Assembly: GCA_964059195.1 (NCBI GenBank) | Contig: CAXKWD010000005.1 | Location: 149,263,265-149,327,264 of the forward strand | Direction of reading: 5' to 3' | Length of the DNA stretch: 64,000 bases | Source of the DNA: Ectobius pallidus | Taxonomy: Eukaryota > Arthropoda > Insecta > Blattodea > Ectobiidae | In this document: positions 11,703 through 21,273 of the stretch, piece by piece | How positions within the stretch are numbered: the first letter of the stretch is position 1 | Layout: each line of letters starts with the position of its first letter | Position numbers and translations under genes: made by a program | The notes under the pieces: model-generated | Told to the model about the DNA's origin: nothing | Databases searched by the model: none | What the model saw: only the letters and a program-made list of their open reading frames with translations

Positions 11703-12743
11703 TCTGAAAAATTTCCTTTGATTACTCCTAATCATTGAGTTGATTGTTTTCTGTGCAGTCCGCTCCGAAACACGTAGTTTTGAGTGTGACTGATTTCGTG
11801 ACTGATTTCGTTACGGTTTTAGTGTGACTGATTTTCCGATTTACCCCAACCGCGAGAAAAGAAGTTTTACTTCAAAAAATAGGCCTATATGCAATTTTAT
11901 TTTATTTCGAGTTATTTTCCGTTATTTCAATATAAATTTAAGGCAAATAGCAAGAAATATAATTTAAAATAAAGTTTTTTTTTTTTTAATTTGGCCAGGT
12001 GAGCTGTGATAAGTTCAACCAACTAGCGAAAAGGCTGACTTTGGACTTGAGCGTAACATGCATACAAACACACTCACACACAAAATGTTTTCTTGTGTAA
12101 GTTTAATGTTTCACGCAATGTATGCTGTCTCTTGGAAAAATGAATTGACTGATTGAAGATACAGTTAGCGGATGAAAGAGCACAAGAAGAAGAGATAACT
12201 ATGGAATACCATTCTCAAAGAAGAATGAGTCATAGTGGGCGAGAGAAAAAGTTAGACAAAGGAAGGAGAAAGTGAAGTCAAGAGTTTAGGGGACAGAGAG
12301 ATAAGATAAAATGATAGGAAGAAACCAAAACATGTGACATTTGAATAATAAGTTAAATAAAGAAAGGACGAGAGAGAAGAGAGGAGCAAGGAAGGGAGAA
12401 AAGAATATAAAACGGATGAAGTGAGATAGGCTGCAGGTTACTTATGTTTTGATCTGTTCCCTTCATTGTGTAATTTTCATATTGTATGTGTTTCTTGTTA
12501 CTTTGTTCTGTATTCTTTTAGTTGTAGTATTAGTTTAAATATTTTTAGTATTACATTAAACATATAATATTGTGTTAAAAATGGTGTGATTAGTATAAGA
12601 GAATGTTGTAATTGGGCAATGAGCCTGTTATATTCTCAACAAAATAAATAATAATTAAGTCAAGTGGAAGGAAATGTGAGAAATAATGCAATTCAGACAT
12701 TGAGATGAGTTGGACCTTATAGAGAATTATATGTGAGATATAA
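11703..12743. other. Intergenic, no gene recognised
   Basis: No ORF or terminal repeat is evident. A purine-rich stretch spans about 12,170-12,440. Confidence 0.6.
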
Positions 12744-13132
12744 AGGCTAGTTTACACGATGACACTAGGTTTCGTAACCACTTTCATGAAAGTGATTTCG
12801 TGAAACACACATTTTCTTTCCAATGCAACCACACATTTCATGTTATTTCTGAAGTTCAAGTTATTAAAATCCCATATAAATGTTTGAAACACGTATGAAT
12901 ACAGGCATTTCACAATTTCCTCACTTCCCCATTTCATTTTACGAAATGCGAACAAGCTAAATAAGCGTATAATCTCAAAATTACTATCATAGTTTCGTGA
13001 AAAGTTGGAATCAGCCGAAACTGCGTAGTGTCGTAACTCATTGTCGCCAGTACATCTAGCGCTTGTGCATTCAAGTAAAAAACAGTTGCGAAACTCAGTT
13101 ACGAAACCTAATTTCGTCGTGTAAACTAGCCC
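12744..13132. mobile_element. PIF/Harbinger-type MITE
   Basis: The ends are inverted repeats: (A/G)GGCTAGTTTACACGA followed by a further similar stretch with AGGTTTCGTAAC. TAA flanks both sides (12,741-12,743 and 13,133-13,135). A TWA target duplication and G-rich TIR start are the signature of PIF/Harbinger elements. The 389-bp body has no transposase, so it is a MITE. Superfamily call is from termini only. Confidence 0.65.
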
Positions 13133-13286
13133 TAACCGGAGAACGACTATGTGAGGAAAATATAAGAATAAAGGGAGTGAGAGGGTAAAACGAATAAAAG
13201 GTGAAGAATGAAATGTAAAGAATGATATCGGAGGCTGATATTAAAAGGTTATACTAAAAACAACGTAGGAATCGAACGGTGGTAAA

Positions 13287-13655
13287 ATGTTTACTTTGTG
13301 TTGTATGATTTCGGGGGGCTCATTTCGTCAGCGCTCAGACTGTCTGGCGCGTCGGGACGGTGCGCCGTATTATGTGTGCGAGGAGCTTCCCAAAAACTGC
13401 AGCGTGCAGTCAATTCAGTTGCAATCCAAGATGGCTGTGCCCATTCTCAAATACCTGTCTGGCCATGACTCAGAAACATCCAGGGCCCAGACTATTGCGG
13501 TCTGTAGGTCAAGAGCAAGTTGGATCGAGCAGGTGTTAGACATGAATTCAGGAACATGTGAGCTGTCATTGTTGACACATCCTACTCGATATTATTATGT
13601 TATTAATACCGACGGAAGTCTGTCCGCAGATATAATACGACTGCAGTTTAATTAG
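13287..13655 (+). CDS. Unrecognised 122-codon ORF next to the BEL element
   Basis: I do not recognise this protein. The frame is open for 122 codons with GC content and residue use richer than the surroundings (segments such as YVCEELPKNCSVQSIQLQSK and SRAQTIAVCRSRASWIEQVL). It has no signal peptide, membrane segment or domain signature I can name. Possible splice signals exist inside it: TTTCGTCAG before about 13,332 and a GTGAGC donor around 13,557. It may therefore be an internal exon instead of a complete small gene. It ends 42 bp before the BEL insertion. It could also be an ORF from an older unrecognised repeat. Confidence 0.35.
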   Translation: MFTLCCMISGGSFRQRSDCLARRDGAPYYVCEELPKNCSVQSIQLQSKMAVPILKYLSGHDSETSRAQTIAVCRSRASWIEQVLDMNSGTCELSLLTHPTRYYYVINTDGSLSADIIRLQFN

Positions 13656-13692
13656 TCATAGCCATCGTTATTCAGTAACAAGTATAGCCTAT

Positions 13693-13697
13693 AAAAG
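13693..13697. repeat. BEL target-site duplication, left copy
   Basis: AAAAG immediately precedes the 5' LTR and is repeated at 22,513-22,517 after the 3' LTR. Five-base duplications are usual for BEL/Pao integrases. Confidence 0.85.
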
Positions 13698-14110
13698 TGT
13701 TCCGTCCAGCATTCGTGTCTGGCCGGATTTGAGGCATTAGCTGGTTTCGCGAGGTCATTCGCCGTGTTGCTATGGCAACAGGCTTGTGTCTTCGTTTGTT
13801 TTATTTTCTTGTTGTGTCTTCAATATAATTTTAAATATGTTTACTTATCTGTTTGTTCTTTCTCCCATCAATTCTCATAAGAAATGACATTTGACTGTCG
13901 CATCTTTCATTTTTTGGATAGTCATGTTATAATCTCCAACCCAAAGTTTCAGTCTGATTATTTTTTAGTATATTTTATTCATAATTTTGTGTTTTTAAAG
14001 AAACAATTCAGTTTTGAAGTAATGCTATTAATTCTCTTATTTATGTTCTAGTATTTTAATGTAACTTAATTGATTTATTTCCAAGATTAATTATTTATTG
14101 TTTTTCTTGG

Positions 14111-14150
14111 CCAATGGGATTCTTGCTTTACGTCACATGTCGTGACGTCT
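14111..14150 (+). promoter_or_regulatory. LTR upstream cluster: CCAAT plus CRE-like dyad
   Basis: A CCAAT word (14,111-14,115) is followed by the perfect dyad ACGTCAC-ATGTC-GTGACGT (14,130-14,148). Each arm contains a cAMP-response-element half site (TTACGTCA and TGACGTCT). It lies about 450 bp upstream of the TATA box, in the U3 portion. ATF/CREB-type binding is inferred from motif only. The same dyad is at 21,706-21,724. Confidence 0.45.
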
Positions 14151-14594
14151 GTCATTCTTGCTATTCATTCTTATTCACTCGTTCGAAGTTTTCGCCAGGC
14201 TAGTTTTCAGTTCAGAATTCTGAATCTAGTTATTATTGTCGAGCTGGGAATTTGAAGTTTCCCAGCCCTAGTTATTGCAGAGACGCAATTTAGTACATTC
14301 ATCAAAGTAATTTATTTGTGATTTAATTACAAATGTGTGAAGCCAAGTTTTTTACTTCCCTGATCAAACCGTATGGACTTGAATGCGTAACTCATTAAGT
14401 AAAAGGATTTACTGTAAGTACTGCTGTGAAGTGAATATTTCAGAGTGCTTAATTTTAGTTGCAGTGTCGAAGCAACATCTAAAGGTTCTTCTTTTCGGTC
14501 GAAGCAGCAAGTCGACCTTAAAATAATTTGCTGATAGTGCGCATTCACTTCAAGAATAGTGAAATTCTTTCTCAGTCGTCCGAGCAAGCGCGAC

Positions 14595-14637
14595 TATAAA
14601 AATTGCTCTGCTCTGGTCCTCCGAGCTATTCATCAGT
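14595..14637 (+). promoter_or_regulatory. LTR core promoter (TATA box, initiator-like)
   Basis: TATAAAAA at 14,595-14,602 is followed by an arthropod-initiator-like TCAGT at 14,633-14,637 inside ATTCATCAGTC. The spacing (about 40 bp to the A) is longer than the usual 30 bp, so transcription may instead start near 14,626. This would place the start of R at about 14,626-14,635. Confidence 0.5.
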
Positions 14638-14836
14638 CTTATAAGGCAAGCATGCCTTATTTTCCAGAAGGAGCTTACTAAGTCGTCTCCCCTTGACTTC
14701 ATCAACATTTCATCTTCTTCGGCACCGCTAGGAAGAGGAATTTATTTGTAAAGCAAGATACAAAATTCCATCTTGTATTTTAAAGGGTCTATTTATCATT
14801 TTGTCCATTGTGCTCTTTGTATCTTTCAAGGGGCTC

Positions 14837-14842
14837 AATAAA
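14837..14842 (+). terminator. LTR polyadenylation signal
   Basis: AATAAA inside GGGCTCAATAAATG lies about 200 bp downstream of the predicted start. In the 3' LTR copy (22,413-22,418) it would direct 3'-end formation, giving R of roughly 230 bp and U5 of roughly 70 bp. Confidence 0.6.
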
Positions 14843-14936
14843 TGTATTTAAACTTGACTTAGTGTAGCATCCTTCAAACCGGAGAGGTTTCCCCGTGTCC
14901 CTATTTCGCCTGCGAGCTACCGTGGGAGCGGGAACA

Positions 14937-15468
14937 TCTCTCTGTGGTTCCTCCGGGCCTAGATATGACCCAGAGGCCTATGGTTGAAGATGCTTTGATA
15001 GTTAGTGACCTATAATTAACGTAAAGTAACTATTCAATTAACAGTTTGAATTTGTCTTGGTCACTTATTACAGAGACCTCAGTGATTAGCCACAATTCTA
15101 GTCATTCTTATATATCAATCTTGTTCTCCCGGTATAGTTTGCCGCCGGTGTGAGACGCTACCATCAGTAGCCATCAGTAATAAGTAGTTTAAAGTCAGTT
15201 GCTATAAGTATCTGTGGTTCTCCTCCGCATTGCGTTTGAGGGAGGTCTCTGACAGATTTCAATTAAGTTTTTTGTACTTTCTTGTAAAGTGTAAACATTT
15301 ACATCTGTGTACTTACACCTGTACAGCTACACACTATTTCTTTGTCTACTCGTATGCTCCTATGCGGGCAACTCACTCCATTCTTATAAGCAAACGTTAA
15401 TTTGTTATTGTTGCACCGGCTCTAGGCGGGCAACCTATTTAATTCAGACATTGTAGAAGCAAGTCGCT
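14937..15468 (+). other. BEL leader with candidate primer-binding site
   Basis: The 532-bp untranslated leader starts with TCTCTCTG, then TGGTTCCTCCGGGCC (from 14,945), the best TGG-starting candidate for a tRNA primer-binding site, eight bases after the LTR. I could not match it to a specific tRNA: the implied T-stem lacks the invariant C61. A similar CTGTGGTTCTCCTCC string recurs near 15,211. The remainder probably holds packaging signals, but none can be identified. Confidence 0.4.
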
Positions 15469-18400
15469 ATGTCGAGTCCAGACGGTTTGACTGCTCTTAA
15501 AGCCAAGCGAGTTCCCATTAAGGCCCAGATTACGCGGCAGGTTAATGTCATTAGTAATTTAGCCATTGAGGATGTCACTTATCCTGAACTCAAGAAGTAT
15601 GAGTCTAAGTTAGACGAACTTGCAGCTAAGTTCGACCTTGTGCAGACTGAAATCGACGGTGTGGATTATTCTGATGCTGAAGAAGCCTATAGGGCAGAAG
15701 TCGACGCCGTCATTTCCAGAGGCAACTCTCAGTTGTGTAAATTTCTTCAGGCCTTATCTGACAAGGAGGCCCTGGCCCAGGCCGAAGCTAAGAGAGCGGA
15801 GGCCCTGGCCCAGCAGGCCCTTGCAGAAAGGCAAGCCCAGGCCCAGCTCGCCCTGGCCCGTGAGGAAGCCGAAGCTAAGAGAGCGGAAGCCCACGCCCAG
15901 GCCGAAGCTGCCCAAAAGGCTAAAATAAGACGCTTCGAGTACTTGCAATCGCAACTTCTGCGTCAAATGCAGATTATGCGAGAGTACGAAATCGAAGATC
16001 TCACTACGCTTCATGAGGCGCGCATTCGCCGCTCTGAATTCGTAGAGATCTTCAAGGCCTATAAGTCAGATTATGCTCAGGTGGCCATTGACGAGGCCTA
16101 CCAGGATCATGAATTCGACTTTCACGCAGTGGAATCTGATTATTACAAAGTTATCAGTTTCTTTGACTCCATGATAGCTGAAAAGAAACAGCTATATGAA
16201 CCCGAGCAGGCGCAGACTGCCAGTCAGCGCTCCTCGCTCGACCCTGTCACGCCGTTGTTACCGAAACTCCCCGAAATCCGTCTTCCTCAGTTCAATGGGA
16301 ACCCCTCTGAGTGGATCGAGTTTCGTGACACTTTCTCGTCGTTGGTAATTCAACACAGGCACATTTCGGACATGGACAAGTATCAGTACTTGAAGTCCTG
16401 CCTGTCATCAGAGGTTAGTACGGTCATTCAGAATATTCCTGTCTCTGCTGCGACTTTCCAGGTGGCGTGGCAGACTTTGATTGATAGGTTTGATAACGAC
16501 CGGCTAATCGCCAACACCCATCTGGACAATCTCTTCTCTCCCCCTCAGATTGAGAGGTATTCTGCAGAATCCCTGCAGAAATACCTGGATCATTTTATAA
16601 GCACAGTGCATGCACTGAATTCCCTTAATACAGAAGTGGAGTTGTCAGATCTGATTATTACCAGAATTATCATCGACAAGCTTCCGATGAACCTCATCAG
16701 AGAATGGGAGTCATCTGTCAAAATAGGGAAGCTCCCTACTCTCAAGGAGTTATTTGTCTTCTTGGAAAGCCGAGTTCGCATACTGCAGATGACTGATGCT
16801 GCCACGAAAAGTCAGGCTGCTAAGTCAGTTCCGAGCTCTCCGGCTCCTTCCAAGTCAAAGTCTTCTTCTTCGAGGCCTAAATGTCTCTGTTGTCGTACTG
16901 CTGTGCATGACCTGTTTTCATGCAGCGACTTCAGGAGCATGACTTTCGCTCAAAGAGACCAGTTTGTTAGAGACCGCAAACTGTGTCGCGTATGCCTGTA
17001 TAGTCAAGGGCATGCCAACAATTGTAGGACTTTTCAGTGCAGGAGATGTGCTGGGAGACATAGCACATTCCTCCACGACCCGACTAGCGATAGTCACCAG
17101 GCTGCCAACACTGCAGGTGTTATGGCTTCTAGTCAGACCCAGCAGCGCTGCTTGCTTCCTACTGCTACTGTCCGCATCCTGGACTCAGACGGCTCGCCTG
17201 TTGAGGCCACAGCCCTCCTGGATAGCGGTTCAGACTGCAATCTTATTAGCGACAGGCTGTTTAGGCGTCTTGGACTAGCTCCTCATGCGCAGCGGACTAC
17301 GCTAGCGGGAATTTTGTCCACTAATGTTAGCACACATAAGCTAACCAGCATCACGATTCAGTCGCGAGTGACTTCATGGCGCTACAATGCACAGGCCATT
17401 GTCGTTCCGGAGATTTCGGAGAAAAGGTTCCCGAGCTCTTTCATTGAGACGAAGGAATGGAACATTCCTCCGAATCTTCCCTTGGCTGACCCAGTTTTTA
17501 GTCGTCCTAAGTGTGTCGATCTACTTCTTGGAGTGGAGATTTGCGCCCAAGTGGTGTGTCCAGGGCAAATTTCCACCTGTGAGTTACCTACGATTCAGAA
17601 CTCGCACCTTGGTTGGTACTTCGCCGGGAAACTGCCCTCTGCGCCTTTCCCTTCACAGCGTTGCCATACTTCCAATGGTCATCGACGCCGATCCACGGAT
17701 AAGCGTTACCTTGACGCAAGCCCCAATGAGCCTGAATGCTCGGAGGCTATGTCTTCTAATTACTCAGCCTTCCTAACTGCTGACCAGTTAGTGAGTAACC
17801 AGCTTTCCCGGTTCTGGGAGTTAGAACGAGTGTCTAACTCAGCCCCCTTCCCTGACGAGTCAGTTTGTGAACAGCATTTTGCTGCCAATACTCAGCGTGA
17901 CTCCGATGGGCGATACATTGTAAAGTTGCCCTTTGTATCAGCTCCAGAATCCCTGGGGAGCACAGTGTTACAAGCTCAGAAGAGATTCTTCTCATTAGAA
18001 AAAAGACTGTCTTCAAATGAAACCCTTCGAGAGGAATATAACAGGTTCATGGATGACTATCTGAAATTGGGTCACATGAAGCCTGCCTCTCGGAGTTCAC
18101 TCGGGAAATATGAGTATATTATCCCGCACCATCCCGTTTTGAAGCCTTCCAGCACCACGACTAAACTCAGGGTAGTTTTTGATGCTTCGGCGAAGTCTTC
18201 TAACGGGAAGTCACTCAATGACATTCTTGCGGTAGGTCCGGTGGTGCAGCCTGACCTCTTCTCGATCCTCCTACGCTTTAGGTTCAATCCAGTGGCGTTC
18301 ACAGCGGACATCGAGAAGATGTATAGACAGGTCTTAGTCCATCCCGACCACCAACCTCTCCAGCAGATTTACTGGAGAACTTCTGTGTCAGACCCTATTC

Positions 18401-21108
18401 AGCTGTTTGACCTAACCACGGTCACTTATGGCACTGCTTCTGCCTCCTTCCTGGCAACCAGAGCTCTTAAACAGCTAGCCATCGACGAGGGAAGCAAGTT
18501 TCCTGTAGCAGCCTCCATCATAAACAATTCCATCTATGTCGATGACATAGTGGCCACAGCTGCTACGCTGTCTGAGGCCAAGGTTATTGTCTCTCAGCTG
18601 AGAGAGCTTCTCCCCCTAGGTGGATTTAATCCTCGTAAGTGGAGTTCCAATTCTGTGGAACTGCTCCAAGACGTTCCTCCTGAGCTGCGGGAGTCTCTCG
18701 ACCACAGAACCTTTGGTGATTCTGACACCTCCTCCATAAAGGCGCTAGGCCTCATATGGCAACCTTCTGACGATATGCTCAGGATCGAAACTTCAGTCGA
18801 TCCCTCCAAGCCATTCACCACCTGTTCCAGAAGGACATTGCTATCTTGTATAGCCTCTATTTTTGATCCCCTTGGGCTAATATGCCCTATAGTGTCCTAC
18901 TGCAAGATTCTGTTCCAATCTTTGTGGAAGGAGACTACTTCATGGGACCAGCCCATTCCTTCTGCGGTCGCCGACAAGTGGCGCAAGATTCACAACCAAC
19001 TTCAGTTCATCTCCAGCATCGCTATCCCTCGGCTAGCATTACAGCAGAACTTCGTATCTGTGCAGTTGCACGGTTTCTGTGATGCTAGCGAGGTGGCTTA
19101 TGGCGCCTGTCTGTACCTACGATCTACTAATCACCTCGATAAGGCCAAGAGCTGTCTGCTTTGTGCCAAGTCTAGGGTCGCCCCTTTGAAGGCAACGACT
19201 ATACCTCGCCTTGAGTTGTTGGCAGCTCACTTGTTGGCAACGTTAGTTCACCGGGTGTTACCTGCGTTGCAACTTTCTATAAGTTCAGTACACCTGTGGA
19301 GTGACTCCAAGGTTGTACTTGGTTGGTTAAACCATTCACCTTCTAAACTGAAGACTTTCGTGGCTAACAGAGTCGCGGACGTCCAAGAATTCACTGCCAT
19401 TGAATCTTGGTCGCATGTGTCATCTAAGGACAATCCCGCTGATCTCATCTCTAGGGGAGCCACCCCTTCTGACCTACTTAACAACTCTCTGTGGTGGTCA
19501 GGCCCTTCTTGGCTTACTGCCGACTCCACTCAGTGGCCCAGTTTGCCCACTGAGCTCGAGTCTTCGTCTCTCCCAGAGGTGAAGATAGCAGCGCTAGTCA
19601 CCATCGAAACCTCTAGCTTAAGCCCATGGCTGACTAAGTTTTCACACTTGAAAACAATCAGGGTCATGGCTTATGTGCGACGTTTCATTAATAATTACTT
19701 GAAACTCAAGTCACCTATCAATGGCCCTTTGCTGCCGTCAGAGCTTACTGAAGCTTTGCATTCTTGCATTAGAATCATTCAAAGGAATGCTTTCAGAAAG
19801 GAAATTCAAGCATTGTCTTCCTCGCAAGATTTGCCTTCTTCTAGTAAGATCCGGCAACTATGCCCCTTTATTCAGGATAACATCCTGCGTGTAGGTGGAC
19901 GTCTAAGTCGGTCCAACCTACCCTTTGACAACAAGCATCAGATATTACTTCCTGCAGAGCATGCTTTCACCAGGCAGTTAGTTCTCCATGTGCACCTGCA
20001 TCTAGGTCATGCAGGACCTCAGCTAGTCATCTCACACTTGCGAGAGTCGTATTGGATCCCTTGCATTCGCAAGCTGGTTCGCAGTGTACGGAGGCGCTGT
20101 AGTGTTTGCTTCCGCTTTGAGGCTCAGGCTTTTCAGCAAAAGATGGCTGATCTGCCTCCTGAGAGAGTAAATCCTCTCCCTCCTTTCACAAACTCTAGTG
20201 TGGACTACGCCGGTCCATTCTCTCTCAAGTTTGGTGGCCCGCGGTCCAAGGTGACTACTAAAGCCTACGTTGCTATTTTTGTCTGCATGTCCACGAAGGC
20301 CGTACACGTTGAGCTAGTGACTTCGCTCACCTCACGTGCCTTCCTGGCGGCATTGTCAAGGTTCACAAGTCGTCGTGGAATTCCAAGTTCAATCACTTGT
20401 GATAATGGTAGAAACTTTGTCGGAGCCCACGCCGACCTGCAGAACCTCTCTAGGCTTTTGATGTCATCAGAACATCACTCCGCAGTGCAAGACGCCACTG
20501 CGCATTTGAACATTCATTGGCGTTTCTTGCCTCCTCACTCTCCACACATGGGAGGGCTTCATGAGGCGGCAGTACGCTCTTTGAAGTTCCACCTGAAGAG
20601 GATGTCCTCGTCCTGTAAGTACACTTACGAGGAGATGTCTACTGTTCTCACACAAATTGAGTCATTCTTGAATTCACGTCCTTTGATGTCGTTATCTGAG
20701 GACGTGGATGACTTTGGATATTTGTCTCCCGGCCACTTTCTTATTGGCAAGCCCATTGTGTCGGTGCCCAGTCCTGACCTCTCTGGTGGGTACAGCCTGC
20801 GTTCCCGTTGGAACCATCTTCAGCAGATGGTCACTTGTATTTGGAAGAAGTGGTCCGTGGATTATCTCCACACGCTACAGCGTCGTGCAAGGTGGCATAA
20901 GGTACTGCCAGACGTTCCTTTGGGTACCCCTGTATTGGTTCTCGAGGACAATGTACCTCCTCATAGGTGGGTGCTTGGTCTGGTGCACCAAGTACTCCCA
21001 GGCCCAGACGGCCTTGTCAGAGTTGTCACTGTGCGCACTGTCTCAGGCACTTATAAGAGGCCCCTCATCAAGTTGGCTCCTCTGCCTGTCAGTGAAGAGG
21101 GACAGTGA
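15469..21108 (+). CDS. BEL/Pao gag-pol polyprotein
   Basis: One 1,879-residue frame encodes the whole polyprotein. Residues about 102-152 are an Ala/Glu/Gln/Arg coiled coil built from repeated AEAKRAEA-like units. A DUF1759-type gag domain begins near 266 (LPEIRLPQFNG...W). Cys/His knuckles lie at about 472-485 and 506-536 (CX2CX5HX3C, then CX2CX3HX4H). The aspartic protease motif is DSGS at 585-588. Reverse transcriptase has VVFDAS (D905), TADIEKMY (D947) and YVDD at 1023-1026. Pao-type connection and RNase H follow, with acidic residues D1205, E1249, D1279 and D1325. The integrase zinc finger is HX4HX29CX2C (1509-1547). The catalytic triad is D1579, D1645, E1699, and a DUF5641-type C-terminus spans about 1775-1873. 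All expected catalytic residues are present. The ATG is the first in this frame; gag and pol are fused without frameshift, as usual in BEL/Pao. The product acts in cytoplasmic particles that copy the element RNA and integrate the cDNA. Confidence 0.95.
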   Translation: MSSPDGLTALKAKRVPIKAQITRQVNVISNLAIEDVTYPELKKYESKLDELAAKFDLVQTEIDGVDYSDAEEAYRAEVDAVISRGNSQLCKFLQALSDKEALAQAEAKRAEALAQQALAERQAQAQLALAREEAEAKRAEAHAQAEAAQKAKIRRFEYLQSQLLRQMQIMREYEIEDLTTLHEARIRRSEFVEIFKAYKSDYAQVAIDEAYQDHEFDFHAVESDYYKVISFFDSMIAEKKQLYEPEQAQTASQRSSLDPVTPLLPKLPEIRLPQFNGNPSEWIEFRDTFSSLVIQHRHISDMDKYQYLKSCLSSEVSTVIQNIPVSAATFQVAWQTLIDRFDNDRLIANTHLDNLFSPPQIERYSAESLQKYLDHFISTVHALNSLNTEVELSDLIITRIIIDKLPMNLIREWESSVKIGKLPTLKELFVFLESRVRILQMTDAATKSQAAKSVPSSPAPSKSKSSSSRPKCLCCRTAVHDLFSCSDFRSMTFAQRDQFVRDRKLCRVCLYSQGHANNCRTFQCRRCAGRHSTFLHDPTSDSHQAANTAGVMASSQTQQRCLLPTATVRILDSDGSPVEATALLDSGSDCNLISDRLFRRLGLAPHAQRTTLAGILSTNVSTHKLTSITIQSRVTSWRYNAQAIVVPEISEKRFPSSFIETKEWNIPPNLPLADPVFSRPKCVDLLLGVEICAQVVCPGQISTCELPTIQNSHLGWYFAGKLPSAPFPSQRCHTSNGHRRRSTDKRYLDASPNEPECSEAMSSNYSAFLTADQLVSNQLSRFWELERVSNSAPFPDESVCEQHFAANTQRDSDGRYIVKLPFVSAPESLGSTVLQAQKRFFSLEKRLSSNETLREEYNRFMDDYLKLGHMKPASRSSLGKYEYIIPHHPVLKPSSTTTKLRVVFDASAKSSNGKSLNDILAVGPVVQPDLFSILLRFRFNPVAFTADIEKMYRQVLVHPDHQPLQQIYWRTSVSDPIQLFDLTTVTYGTASASFLATRALKQLAIDEGSKFPVAASIINNSIYVDDIVATAATLSEAKVIVSQLRELLPLGGFNPRKWSSNSVELLQDVPPELRESLDHRTFGDSDTSSIKALGLIWQPSDDMLRIETSVDPSKPFTTCSRRTLLSCIASIFDPLGLICPIVSYCKILFQSLWKETTSWDQPIPSAVADKWRKIHNQLQFISSIAIPRLALQQNFVSVQLHGFCDASEVAYGACLYLRSTNHLDKAKSCLLCAKSRVAPLKATTIPRLELLAAHLLATLVHRVLPALQLSISSVHLWSDSKVVLGWLNHSPSKLKTFVANRVADVQEFTAIESWSHVSSKDNPADLISRGATPSDLLNNSLWWSGPSWLTADSTQWPSLPTELESSSLPEVKIAALVTIETSSLSPWLTKFSHLKTIRVMAYVRRFINNYLKLKSPINGPLLPSELTEALHSCIRIIQRNAFRKEIQALSSSQDLPSSSKIRQLCPFIQDNILRVGGRLSRSNLPFDNKHQILLPAEHAFTRQLVLHVHLHLGHAGPQLVISHLRESYWIPCIRKLVRSVRRRCSVCFRFEAQAFQQKMADLPPERVNPLPPFTNSSVDYAGPFSLKFGGPRSKVTTKAYVAIFVCMSTKAVHVELVTSLTSRAFLAALSRFTSRRGIPSSITCDNGRNFVGAHADLQNLSRLLMSSEHHSAVQDATAHLNIHWRFLPPHSPHMGGLHEAAVRSLKFHLKRMSSSCKYTYEEMSTVLTQIESFLNSRPLMSLSEDVDDFGYLSPGHFLIGKPIVSVPSPDLSGGYSLRSRWNHLQQMVTCIWKKWSVDYLHTLQRRARWHKVLPDVPLGTPVLVLEDNVPPHRWVLGLVHQVLPGPDGLVRVVTVRTVSGTYKRPLIKLAPLPVSEEGQ

Positions 21109-21273
21109 CACCTGCTTTCATTCAGAGTGCTGATGCCGGACGCATCCCACTCCTCCGATTTTGACTTTATTGCGACTTGATAGTTGTTTTGGCCTCGAAT
21201 CCTGGCATTCACGAATTTGCTTGACGTCACATTCTGTTAGATAATTTCACGAGCGAAATTATCGCGGGCAATA
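21109..21273 (+). other. BEL 3' noncoding spacer with terminal hairpin
   Basis: The spacer holds a perfect CRE palindrome TGACGTCA (21,222-21,229). Ten bases before the LTR lies a hairpin with a 9-bp perfect stem, GATAATTTC/GAAATTATC (21,240-21,263), and a 6-base loop. A polypurine tract, normally just upstream of the 3' LTR, is not obvious; the adjacent bases are CGCGGGCAATA. Confidence 0.6.

Larger units (their letters stand above)
13698..14936 (+). repeat. 5' LTR of BEL/Pao element
   Basis: Starts TGTTCCGTCC and ends GCGGGAACA. It carries the promoter and polyadenylation signals (separate entries). An 8-bp-stem hairpin, GCTGGGAA/TTCCCAGC, lies at 14,243-14,266, flanked by a CTAGTTATT direct repeat. 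An 86-codon open frame on the minus strand (14,327-14,587) is repeated identically in the other LTR because the LTRs are copies, and is not treated as a gene. Confidence 0.95.

Noticed and set aside
14327..14587. 86-codon ORF on the minus strand, present identically at 21,903-22,163
   Set aside because: Both copies lie inside the BEL LTRs, which are duplicates by replication; identity is not evidence of coding constraint and no motif is seen.
16964..17776. ORFs of 104 and 129 codons in other frames of the BEL coding region
   Set aside because: Shadow frames of the gag-pol gene with no independent support.
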